The notes under the pieces were generated by a model. The model was given only the letters and a program-made list of their open reading frames with translations, was not told the origin of the DNA and did not search any database. Below, piece by piece: positions 9,069 through 16,510 of a stretch of 38,928 bases of DNA. Positions within the stretch are counted from its first letter, which is position 1; the number at the start of each line of letters is the position of its first letter. Source of the stretch: Oligosphaeraceae bacterium (GTDB taxonomy: Bacteria > Verrucomicrobiota > Lentisphaeria > Oligosphaerales > Oligosphaeraceae); contig JAAZKR010000303.1 of NCBI GenBank assembly GCA_012799725.1, positions 1 to 38,928 on the forward strand. The letters run 5' to 3'. A program made the position numbers and the translations under genes.

Positions 9069-10142
9069 TTAAAGGAGTCCAAGCCCTTCCAGTTTTGCCC
9101 GTGTTTGGCTGGTGACTCGACCCCATTCCGGCAACGCATCCGTACGCACAACTGCAAGATAAATATCCGCAGCGCCGGACATATCCTTGAAACCCTCCTG
9201 ATCGAGATAGTCATGCTGCGAATAGTAACTGACCAGCATGCGCTGATCATCCAAAGCAACCACGGCCGGATAGGAACAATCCGCACCACTGGGAAAACTC
9301 AAATATTCAGCCCACAACTGCAATTCTTCCACCCAGACATAACAACGCATAAACGTCCCGCCGCGATCAATATATGAACTGCCCAGCCGCGGCGATGCCG
9401 CCCTGTACCGTCCGAATAAAAAACGTCTTCCGTTGACTTTTGCAACCACTGGTCCCTGCAGGCTGGCATGGAAATCCGTCTCTGCGCTCCATTGTTTATA
9501 GGGTGCTTCCGCTTCCCGCAAGGTCAGATGCCCGGAACCGCCTTCATTGCGAATAAAAGCGTACAATTTGCCGTCGTCTTCCAGCAAAGCCGCTTCATTG
9601 CCGGTGCCGCCACGTTGCAATTCCGAGACCAGCTCCCACTTGAAACCATCCTGCGAGCGCAATAAATCCACCTCCCAGGTCCAAGGTTGAAACCCACTCC
9701 GAAAAATCCGGTAGGCAGCCACATAAATGTACTCGCCAATATTGGTCGGATGCCACAGGTGCATCGGAAATGAGGGCTGAATTTCCACCGGTTCCGACCA
9801 ACGAACCCCATCCCGGCTCTCACTGGCATATGCCCGGGAGCTTTTGAACCAGACCGGCTTATCATCTATTTCATAGCCGCTGGTATATAGAAGCAGACGA
9901 TCTTTGAAAGCATGCAGAAAGCCATCGTAATAATTGAGTTTCCCGCTGAAAGGTGTCGTCAGCTCTTCCCAAGTTTGGCCATCGTCAAATGAGCGCATCG
10001 CTGCGATGGCACCATCCTGTTCGGCATGACCACTGGAACGACGCCAGGAAAGATACAAGGCACCCCGGAACCGAACCATGGAAGTGAATGCGTTATGATT
10101 CCCGTCCGATATCAGACGAGTCAATTTTTCAAGCTTTTCCAT
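9069..10142 (-). CDS. Sialidase-like (Asp-box/BNR) protein, apparently cytoplasmic
   Basis: This protein of 357 residues has three Asp-box-like motifs: SFDDGQTW (about 52-59), ESRDGVRW (about 108) and RSQDGFKW (about 163). They are spaced as in the blades of a six-bladed sialidase or neuraminidase-type propeller. The family includes hydrolases of sialic acid and other sugars, but also non-catalytic propellers. The classical FRIP motif near the N-terminus is not evident, so the substrate is open. No signal peptide is visible, in contrast to the two secreted proteins that follow 41 bases downstream. It may therefore act on imported fragments. Two ATGs are possible (10145, 10142); GGAG lies 5 bases before the second. 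It is probably the first gene of a three-gene unit. Confidence 0.75.
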   Translation of the reverse strand: MEKLEKLTRLISDGNHNAFTSMVRFRGALYLSWRRSSGHAEQDGAIAAMRSFDDGQTWEELTTPFSGKLNYYDGFLHAFKDRLLLYTSGYEIDDKPVWFKSSRAYASESRDGVRWSEPVEIQPSFPMHLWHPTNIGEYIYVAAYRIFRSGFQPWTWEVDLLRSQDGFKWELVSELQRGGTGNEAALLEDDGKLYAFIRNEGGSGHLTLREAEAPYKQWSAETDFHASLQGPVVAKVNGRRFLFGRYRAASPRLGSSYIDRGGTFMRCYVWVEELQLWAEYLSFPSGADCSYPAVVALDDQRMLVSYYSQHDYLDQEGFKDMSGAADIYLAVVRTDALPEWGRVTSQTRAKLEGLGLL

Positions 10143-10523
10143 CATCTCTCCCTATAAAATTCCCACGCTACTATCACCCAGAATCTTCTTTTTTAGGAAA
10201 GATTTTCTGGAGAGAAAGCTCCAAGTCATTGGCATACAAGCACTTCTCCGTCTGATTGCGGTGCCTTTACAAGGCACTAGGGTTAAGCATAGTTAAACGC
10301 CTACGGCGTAATGCGTTATGTCAATTCGATGATCTGTCAGATAAAACAACCAACCAGACCGCAAATCCAAGTGCCATTTCATCCGTCAGAGCAGCAACCC
10401 CTATAAAATTTTCGTGTCTTTCGTTGTTAAAAAATGGGTTGTGGGCGGAGCCCGCGCCAAGCTTTCCGTGTGTTCCGTGGTTAAAAAATGGTTTTTTGTC
10501 GCCGGGTTTCTTGAGCATAGCAA
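10143..10523. other. Gene-free spacer with repeats and small hairpins
   Basis: No convincing gene occupies these 381 bases. They hold two perfect small hairpins, both with a TAC loop: GTGCCTT-TAC-AAGGCAC (10261-10277) and ACGCC-TAC-GGCGT (10297-10309). They also hold two copies of a CCGTG-type repeat (separate entry). Any promoter for the sialidase-like gene should lie near 10150-10250, but no clear consensus was seen. Confidence 0.6.
10411..10492 (+). repeat. Two copies of the CCGTGTGTTCCGTGGTTAA repeat
   Basis: Copy 1 (10411-10438) contains TTCGTGTCTTTCGTTGTTAA and copy 2 (10465-10492) contains TCCGTGTGTTCCGTGGTTAA. Both continue with AAAAATGG. They are direct repeats about 54 bases apart, separated by a GC-rich palindrome-like stretch (GGGCGGAGCCCGCGCC). 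They sit just past the stop codon of the nitrilase-like gene. Confidence 0.75.
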
Positions 10524-11765
10524 TCATGCCTGATTCATGCGCTGGTAAACTCCGTTGCGCCGTTCGCGTACATAGAGGCTGCGCCCTTCTCCGTAGCAAG
10601 ACACAGACAGATACCTTGTGCGCAGACGCTTGGTCAGATTGATGTCCGCCCAGGCATAACTGTTGTCTTGCGTGGTTTCTGCCAGGATGCGTCCGATGGG
10701 GTCGTAAATCCGGGAAGCAGCGATTTTGTCTTCCGATGGGATCGAGACTGCGAATGCTGCGGCCATTCCGTTTTCGCCGGCTCGAGCGGCCCAGACATGG
10801 TCGCGGTGCTCCGGAATGCCACAGCCGGCAATAGGCACCAGCATGAGTTCGGCGCCGTTGAGCCGCAAATGCCTTGCGCTTTCTCCGAACCAGTTGTCCC
10901 AGCAGGTGGCAATGCCGACGCAGCCAAAATCAAGCTGAAAAACGGGGAAGCTGTCACCGGGGATAACGCCACTTTCTGATTCGTTCCAGGTCAAGTGCAC
11001 CTTGTGATATTTTCCGGCTATATTTCCTTGCCGGTCAAGGATGACTGCCGTATTGTAATAATTTCCCTGTTCGATTTCATGAATGCCAAAAACTATGTAG
11101 CAGTTCAACTTTCGCGCCCATCCGGCAAAAAGTTCCGTGTTGGGACCCGGCACCGGCTCCGCGCCTTTGCTCAATGGCAGCCCCATGCATAAATCCGGGA
11201 TCGCCTCGGAAAAGAGCACCAGGTCCGGTTTTTCCACTTCTTTGGCAATTTTCTGCAGCAGGCTTTCTACCCGTTTCATCCGTTCAGGGGTTGTTTCGTT
11301 ATTCCAGGTAGGCTGGACCATGGTCGTAACAACTCGTGCGATGCGCTCGGCAGGCGCTGCCGCTGCTTCAACCCGTATGTTTCGAAAACGTACGACGCCT
11401 TCCGCCCATTTTGCGTATAATTTCAGAGTCACCCCCGTAATTCCGGGTTCGCGCTTAAAATCCCTGGCAAACGACAACTGGCCGTCAGCCCTTAAAACCG
11501 GTTCCAGATAATCCATGTGTTGCATGGTGCCGTCCGCAGTATGGAAACAGGCCATGACCCCGACTTTGTTGCCCAACTCCGCAACCGCATCACTGTCAAC
11601 TGCAAGGTGGCAGCCATCTGTCCCCGGAAAGGCAAAATCCTTTTCCCAAATCCCCATCGCCCGCCAGTCTGTCAGCATGATGGACAAAGTCTCCTCCCCG
11701 GAAGATGCAGATACCATTCCCTGTGCCGGAACCCGGGTTTCAGTTGCAGTAAATTTCCAGGACAT
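10524..11765 (-). CDS. Nitrilase-superfamily carbon-nitrogen hydrolase with N-terminal beta-rich domain
   Basis: This protein of 413 residues is predicted to hydrolyse an amide or nitrile C-N bond in the cytoplasm. The nitrilase fold covers about 140-400, with the expected catalytic residues: Glu187 (LFSEAIPD), Lys255 (GKYHKVHL) and Cys288 (GIATCWDNW). The first 135 residues are extra to the family. They look like a jelly-roll, CBM-like domain, ending with RFRNIRVE as such domains often do. Classical nitrilases are about 260-340 residues long. There is no signal peptide. The ATG at 11765 has GGGAG 6-7 bases upstream. It lies between the regulator gene and the sialidase-like gene on the same strand. 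A role in deamidating or deacylating an amino-sugar or glycoconjugate product is inference. Confidence 0.85.
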   Translation of the reverse strand: MSWKFTATETRVPAQGMVSASSGEETLSIMLTDWRAMGIWEKDFAFPGTDGCHLAVDSDAVAELGNKVGVMACFHTADGTMQHMDYLEPVLRADGQLSFARDFKREPGITGVTLKLYAKWAEGVVRFRNIRVEAAAAPAERIARVVTTMVQPTWNNETTPERMKRVESLLQKIAKEVEKPDLVLFSEAIPDLCMGLPLSKGAEPVPGPNTELFAGWARKLNCYIVFGIHEIEQGNYYNTAVILDRQGNIAGKYHKVHLTWNESESGVIPGDSFPVFQLDFGCVGIATCWDNWFGESARHLRLNGAELMLVPIAGCGIPEHRDHVWAARAGENGMAAAFAVSIPSEDKIAASRIYDPIGRILAETTQDNSYAWADINLTKRLRTRYLSVSCYGEGRSLYVRERRNGVYQRMNQA

Positions 11766-11823
11766 ACTCTTCTCCCATCATTGCAAATATGAAGCGACTC
11801 AAAAGAAAATGCCAAAAACCTTC

Positions 11824-12858
11824 TCAAGGTGACGCCGGAGGCTGCTGTTCATCATCGGGATTCAAAAACCAGCCATTCAGATAAATTTTCTGAGCTGGCA
11901 AATCTGGATGGCGGATGCGCTCGATACACTGGTAGTAGGCTGCTGTTCCAATCAACTCCCAGTTCACAGCAATCGATGGAAAATGATGAAAGCCCGGCGT
12001 CAGAAGCTGCTTCCCATCCATGCCAAGGATGCAATGCTCTTCAGACAACTCCTTGCCATGCTGCTGCCGAAATTTTACGGCGGCATTATTGGCCCAGCTG
12101 TCCGAAGTGAACAGATAACCGCAGTCGGAACGGTAGCTTCGCGGGAAGTTGCGCATAATCTTACAGATACCGCCGGATTTTTTCCAGAGCATTGCAAAAG
12201 CCATGCCTCGCCGGGTGTAGACTTCCTCGTGGCTGCCGTAAATAGATACGGTTCTACATTTCTGCTTCTGAAAATACTGCACTGCCAATTCGGCCGAACT
12301 CCAGAAATCCAGATTGACCGTCGAGATCGTGCCGTTGTAACTGTTCTCCATCATAATGCCGACCACCGGCACCGGAAGACGCAGGCAGTCCAACATTGCA
12401 TCATATTCCTGCAGCAAAATCACCCCCGAGCATCCCTGTGCCTTTTCCTGCATGAATTCTTCCCTGGCATCGGCCTGATCAAGAGGAATCATCTTCAGCC
12501 GACACCGATCCCGTCGGGCATGGTTGCTGATACTTTTCAATGCCGTATAATACAAACCCTGCTTTTGCTGGCGCGGCGAATAGAATATCCCGATAGTGAT
12601 GCTTCCTTCACCTACATTTGTATTTGATGCCGATTCCTCGCTAATGCAATAAAGCCCCCGGCAGGGTATCTTTTTAAAACGCCCAGTCTTCTCAAGCAAA
12701 TAATCTATCCCACGCTGAACCGTCCCATAACTCAAATCAAATTTGCGCATCAGGAAACGCAACGAGGGCAAACGTTCACCCGGAGAATAAACGCCGGCAA
12801 TCAGACGTTCCTCCAAATAGCTGATCATCTTTGCGGCTTTATCGGGCTTTCGTAACAT
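11824..12858 (-). CDS. GntR-headed LacI-type transcriptional regulator
   Basis: This protein of 344 residues has a GntR-type winged helix-turn-helix at about 8-72 (ERLPSLRFLMRKFDLSYGTV carries the recognition region). It is followed by a LacI/periplasmic-binding-protein-like effector domain (about 85-335), starting at ITIGIFYSPRQQ. This layout is typical of sugar-responsive regulators in Lentisphaerota and Verrucomicrobiota. I placed the start at 12858, where GGGGAG precedes the ATG. The longer reading to 12966 only translates an intergenic tandem repeat. It ends 58 bases before the nitrilase-like gene and is the obvious candidate to control the glycan genes downstream. The operator and the effector sugar are unknown. 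Confidence 0.88.
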   Translation of the reverse strand: MLRKPDKAAKMISYLEERLIAGVYSPGERLPSLRFLMRKFDLSYGTVQRGIDYLLEKTGRFKKIPCRGLYCISEESASNTNVGEGSITIGIFYSPRQQKQGLYYTALKSISNHARRDRCRLKMIPLDQADAREEFMQEKAQGCSGVILLQEYDAMLDCLRLPVPVVGIMMENSYNGTISTVNLDFWSSAELAVQYFQKQKCRTVSIYGSHEEVYTRRGMAFAMLWKKSGGICKIMRNFPRSYRSDCGYLFTSDSWANNAAVKFRQQHGKELSEEHCILGMDGKQLLTPGFHHFPSIAVNWELIGTAAYYQCIERIRHPDLPAQKIYLNGWFLNPDDEQQPPASP

Positions 12859-12916
12859 AAGCTCCCCGGACAAAAAGAAAAAAATGACGAGGAGCACCCA
12901 TTCCTTCCTTGCCCAT

Positions 12917-12944
12917 TCTTGCCCCTCGTCTCTTGCCCCTCGTC
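12917..12944 (-). repeat. 14-bp tandem repeat upstream of the regulator
   Basis: Two perfect copies of a 14-base unit (GACGAGGGGCAAGA on the minus strand) stand in tandem between the pseudopilin and regulator genes. A third, inverted GACGAGG word lies at 12887-12893. It is a fourth type of word-like intergenic repeat in this window and falls in the likely promoter or leader of the regulator. Confidence 0.8.
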
Positions 12945-13020
12945 CATCAAACCTTCTGAAAAACACGAGCTATCGAGCGGATTTTGCACGCCAGCCACTT
13001 AGGCTGTTTTCCTCCTGCCC

Positions 13021-13851
13021 TTACCACTCGGGAATGAAGGAGTACAGACCAGGTTGATAATGGAGAGTGGTACCGCTGCGATACGCATCGGTCAGAGGCG
13101 GGGCGATTGTGGTTAACCTGGTGCCACCCCTAAGCAGGATATACTGAACATGCCCGTCGGTAAAGCCGATGTTATATTTCGCTAAAGCCACGTCATGAAA
13201 CGGCCGGATGGGAATGGTGCTCGTGCTCCACTGGAAATCGGCCATGCCTGCCTCGCCGGTGAGGATGCAAAGCCCGGGCGACTTGACGGCGGAAAGGTTT
13301 TTCCCGGCAAGTCCCATATGGGGCGGAGTCTTGTTGTTGCCAGTTCCGACATTGGTGTTGTTTCCCTCGCCATTGTAGGAGTAGCTGGAACCGCGCCGCT
13401 CGCAGTGATAGCAACATCCGTTGGTCACCCGCCAGGAACCGCGCCCAGGAATGTCAAACGGGCAGATCACAATGCTGTACTTCTCGGCATACTTACGGGT
13501 GGCCGCTTCATTGTTCTGGCTGCACCAGAGATCATCCGGCAGACCCAAATAGGGGTTCACCTGCCCATAATAGGGCTGGCTGGCACCAAAACCCCACACG
13601 CGCAAAGAATAGCTGTTGACCGTCGTCGAGCCGGGAGGCTGACAAGGCCAGTAGTCACTGTTGTCAACAGTGTACATGATGGTACCTAGGTTTATGCTCT
13701 TCAAATTGTTCGCACAAGAAATAAGACGAGCCCTGTCACGCGCTTTGCTCAATGCCGGCAATAACATCGAAGCCAAAATGGCAATAATAGCGATCACGAC
13801 CAGAAGCTCAATTAGAGTAAATGTCTTCTTCTTCGGATGAATGCTGCGCAT
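13021..13851 (-). CDS. Prepilin-type N-terminal methylation domain protein (pseudopilin-like)
   Basis: This protein of 276 residues begins with a short basic leader ([10 protein letters not shown]) followed by the type IV pilin/type II pseudopilin helix ([20 protein letters not shown]). The rest is a secreted globular domain with many Cys, Gly and Tyr residues. Near the C-terminus is FTDGHV, a variant of the H-x9-DG motif of the DUF1559-like group; here the His is 12 residues before DG. The residue before the cleavage site is Thr, not the usual Gly. The start at 13851 has GGAGGG about 8 bases upstream; the longer reading to 14100 lacks support. Such single prepilin-like genes beside glycan genes are abundant in Lentisphaerota, and their role is unknown. 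Surface display or secretion is inference. Confidence 0.88.
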   Translation of the reverse strand: MRSIHPKKKTFTLIELLVVIAIIAILASMLLPALSKARDRARLISCANNLKSINLGTIMYTVDNSDYWPCQPPGSTTVNSYSLRVWGFGASQPYYGQVNPYLGLPDDLWCSQNNEAATRKYAEKYSIVICPFDIPGRGSWRVTNGCCYHCERRGSSYSYNGEGNNTNVGTGNNKTPPHMGLAGKNLSAVKSPGLCILTGEAGMADFQWSTSTIPIRPFHDVALAKYNIGFTDGHVQYILLRGGTRLTTIAPPLTDAYRSGTTLHYQPGLYSFIPEW

Positions 13852-14320
13852 AATTACTACCCTCCGTGCTTGGGTGAGTTGAACCTGACCTGACAAGTCG
13901 ATGTCGATATTTGCTGAATCCTTGACAATGCTCACATAGCTGACAAACAACCAAATCCTTTCGGTGTATTTAAGTATATAGGCAAGTACCACTTTTTGCA
14001 AGAAAAAAGAGACTCTATACAGAAAAAAAGTGATCCAAACTGAATCAGAAGGCAGGCTTTTTTGATCCATTCGCAGATACGCTGCCTTCAGGCATCGCAT
14101 TTATTCATGTTTCAAAGCAAGATACATGGTAGGACCATGTACGATTTTAAAGGAATACTTTAATAATCCGTCGTTTATCAAAACTGCCCCATTTCATCAT
14201 TTTCGGCCAATATGCCAATATTCTTTTTTCTTATCCGCCATCTTCTTTGCGTCATTCTCGCTGAATCCAATCCGCTTTCAAAAGACCATGCATAGACCTG
14301 TAGCAAAGCGGCCGTATATG
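13852..14320. other. Spacer between pseudopilin gene and tRNA-Glu terminator
   Basis: No gene is supported in these 469 bases. An AT-rich stretch around 13960-14000 is a plausible promoter zone for the minus-strand pseudopilin gene, but I could not pick a clear -35/-10 pair. Short readings across it have no ribosome-binding site and no recognisable sequence. Confidence 0.5.
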
Positions 14321-14350
14321 AAAAAAGCCCGTCAATTCACATTGACGAGC
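14321..14350 (-). terminator. Rho-independent terminator of the tRNA-Glu gene
   Basis: On the minus strand a 10-bp stem (GCTCGTCAAT/ATTGACGGGC, one G-U pair) with a GTGA loop is followed by TTTTTT. It begins 14 bases past the CCA end of the tRNA, so the tRNA looks like a single-gene transcript. Confidence 0.85.
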
Positions 14351-14364
14351 TTTTGGGACAGTGA

Positions 14365-14440
<76 letters not shown>

Positions 14441-15019
14441 GCAGCGTTGCTTTTTCAAGCGGTTCACATAATATAGAGCCGCATCGCCTAAATGCAAGTC
14501 ATCTTCTGAAGGATAGAAGATTGTTAACTATCAACATCAACCCTGAAAATTGATCTATTCGGAACGACAATTGAGTAACTGTCGAACAACAGCTCCCATA
14601 GCGCTGACATAAGCTCACAAAGGATACGAAGTAGTAATGGGGCAGTCTTCTGTAATATTTCTGAAGCATTGGTTTAACGTGGCAATACACGGGGCCTATG
14701 GAGCCAACACTCTTCTTTTAACGCTTTGCAATCACATCGGCGACGCCACGCCGTAAAGTCGCCTTGGCGTTCTTGGCGGTTAAATGAAGAAGCATTAACC
14801 ACCAAGAACGCCGGGGACGCCAAGCAATTAAGTCAGCACTACAGAAGACTGACACATTGCACGAAGTATACAGGTTTTGGCCGTTTCCTTAGTCTGACCC
14901 GGTTTTTTCTTCTTTTTAGTGCTAAATTATCTTTTTGCGCTAAAACAGGGATATGCTCTGATTTGCCGCTTTTGACATGGCAGGTATCTGATACAAGAAG
15001 AGCAAAAAACATATAAACA
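14441..15019. other. Repeat-rich gene-free spacer, possible MITE-like element
   Basis: No gene is supported here. A perfect 12-base inverted repeat (CAGTCTTCTGTA at 14643-14654, TACAGAAGACTG near 14843) encloses about 200 bases. Inside is an inverted pair of CTTGGCGTTCTTGGCGG-type words (separate entry). The arrangement recalls a small non-autonomous element, but I see no target-site duplication. The end of the region (about 14950-15019) is likely to hold the promoter of the next operon. Confidence 0.4.
14763..14824. repeat. Inverted pair of CTTGGCG...GGTTAA repeats
   Basis: The left arm (14763-14783) reads CTTGGCGTTCTTGGCGGTTA plus a final A. The right arm (14795-14824), read on the minus strand, starts CTTGGCGTCCCCGGCGTTC and ends in the same GGTTAA. 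It is longer by one GGCGTCCCC-like unit. The arms are 11 bases apart and could fold into a long hairpin. Confidence 0.8.
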
Positions 15020-15928
15020 ATGATTAAGCGCCCCTACCGACAAATTCGATTACAAAGACAGCCCAAGAACGCTGAAAGCATAATGAAATATAAGCCCCTT
15101 TCCCCAGTCAAGAAAGGCTTTCCATGGGCGCTGACCTACGCGCTGCTGATTATGGTTGCGCTATGCTTGGCGGCAGTTCTTCTGTTCCGTGATGCCAGGG
15201 TACAGAAAAAACTACATCGAGCCGGTATGCTTAAAAGCAACAGGCCTCTTGCCGTTGACCCGGAACAAGGAAACCAGGATATACTGGCAGCAGAGTCCGA
15301 GACAACTCATACTGGAAACTCTGCACCGGTGGGGTTCAGCTTGCCGCGTCATATCGTAATGATGCGCCCCAGACCACAGGACTATGACTTCAAGGCCATG
15401 CGTGAACAGTTACGCGCTTATATGGATATGATACCGCCGGAAAACAAAGAGATAGAAAGAGAGCGCATCCGCTATCTGGGCAGCTACAAGGACTACCTGG
15501 TCAGCAAAATGCAGAAATTAGCCTATACGCCGGAGGATGATAACCTATTGCTGGCCGATGGTCGGCGCATACAGGGCAGCATTACTGTGTTCAGCAATGC
15601 ACAAACCCTGAAAATAAGGCTGAAAAACTCAAAGAAAGGTAGCCTTGCAGAGCTAAAATGGAATGAACTCAGTCAGGAGGAATTCTTCAAAATCGCTCAC
15701 TCTTATGTGCGGCGCCAAGCCGATAGTTTAATGGGTCACAAAATCATCCCCGCCACAAGGCTCAATGAGATTTTTGATGAATATCTCTATCTCATACTGC
15801 TGGCTGATTGGTATCAAAAGGATGATTTGCTCAGGCAGTATTGCCGGGAATTTTCTCAATTGCCCATAGCAGAGAAAAAAAACGAGCTGCTCAACTACAT
15901 ACAGTGGCCGGAGCAGCTGCAACCATGA
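15020..15928 (+). CDS. Hypothetical membrane-anchored protein
   Basis: I do not recognise this 302-residue protein. It has a cytoplasmic basic N-terminus, one membrane segment (about 35-57, WALTYALLIMVALCLAAVLLF) and a long, mostly helical soluble part likely to lie in the periplasm. A segment around 175-215 (LLLADGRRIQGSI...LKWNEL) looks like a small SH3-like beta unit. There is no clear ribosome-binding site at 15020. The ATG at 15083, giving a start at MKYKPLSP directly before the membrane segment, is an alternative. Its stop overlaps the next start (ATGA, 15925-15928), so translation is probably coupled. The downstream kinase and regulator genes are co-oriented, so a link to that signalling unit is possible but not shown. 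Confidence 0.65.
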   Translation: MIKRPYRQIRLQRQPKNAESIMKYKPLSPVKKGFPWALTYALLIMVALCLAAVLLFRDARVQKKLHRAGMLKSNRPLAVDPEQGNQDILAAESETTHTGNSAPVGFSLPRHIVMMRPRPQDYDFKAMREQLRAYMDMIPPENKEIERERIRYLGSYKDYLVSKMQKLAYTPEDDNLLLADGRRIQGSITVFSNAQTLKIRLKNSKKGSLAELKWNELSQEEFFKIAHSYVRRQADSLMGHKIIPATRLNEIFDEYLYLILLADWYQKDDLLRQYCREFSQLPIAEKKNELLNYIQWPEQLQP

Positions 15929-16062
15929 GTCCGCAGCATAAACTGTCGGCAAGCTGGCTCCGCTCTAAAATGCAGTGGTTGTGCTTTTGCAGAAAAGCAA
16001 TCAATCCGCAAACGACCGCCAACAACAATTTGCGACATATTATTAAGTTGGATTCTACATGA
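15925..16062 (+). CDS. Small ORF (45 residues) coupled at both ends
   Basis: This 45-residue reading frame starts within the stop of the upstream gene (ATGA at 15925-15928) and ends within the start of the downstream gene (ATGA at 16059-16062). The product, starting MSPQHKLSASWLRSKM, is basic, has two Cys in CFC and has no family I know. Two ATGA overlaps around an otherwise unexplained 130-base gap argue for a real small gene or a coupling leader. The sequence itself has no other support, so the call is tentative. Confidence 0.45.
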   Translation: MSPQHKLSASWLRSKMQWLCFCRKAINPQTTANNNLRHIIKLDST

Positions 16063-16430
16063 CGAAACCTGCCAAACCTAATCACTGCGTGCTAATGCTG
16101 CGCTTGTTATCTTTGGCGGCCAGGGTTAAAACCTGGCGCGGCAAACTGGGACTTTTTCTGCTCGTCAGCAATGTGCCAATAGGCCTTGTAGGAGCAGCGA
16201 TTTTCACGCTGCTATATGCTCACTACGAAAAAGCGATTTTTATCAGCCTGGCACTACTTATCTACGCTTTTTCCTGGCTCATGCTGCTGGCAGGCACGCT
16301 GCTTTGCGGTAGAAATGCTGTGAAAAACATAAAGCATAAGGGCCATATAAGGTATCTGGCCTGGAAATATCTGAGACATAAAAGAAGCCGAAACCACCCT
16401 CCCAAAGAGCTTGCAAATTCTAACTGGTGA
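16059..16430 (+). CDS. Hypothetical small inner-membrane protein
   Basis: This 123-residue protein has two predicted membrane helices (about 31-53, LGLFLLVSNVPIGLVGAAIF, and about 60-83, IFISLALLIYAFSWLMLLAG). Both ends are very basic, so both are expected on the cytoplasmic side. No family is recognised. Its start overlaps the stop of the 45-residue ORF. It ends 80 bases before a histidine kinase that has no membrane segment of its own. A membrane partner for that sensor is conceivable but is only inference from position. Confidence 0.65.
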   Translation: MTKPAKPNHCVLMLRLLSLAARVKTWRGKLGLFLLVSNVPIGLVGAAIFTLLYAHYEKAIFISLALLIYAFSWLMLLAGTLLCGRNAVKNIKHKGHIRYLAWKYLRHKRSRNHPPKELANSNW

Positions 16431-16510
16431 ATTAATGTTTATGTTGCACGAAGGTATGTGCTGCCGCAGACCTGTTTAATGCTTCGTCAGATAAAACCGT
16501 AAACTTTCAG

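Noticed and set aside
9028-9126. N-terminal extension of the second large secreted protein
   Set aside because: It overlaps the upstream gene, lacks a ribosome-binding site and would put 33 residues before a good signal peptide.
12859-12966. N-terminal extension of the GntR/LacI-type regulator
   Set aside because: The extra residues are the translated 14-bp tandem repeat. The ATG at 12858 has a Shine-Dalgarno site and matches the usual start of the winged-helix domain.
14726-15016. 96-codon plus-strand frame
   Set aside because: It mostly translates the inverted GGCG-type repeats and has no ribosome-binding site.
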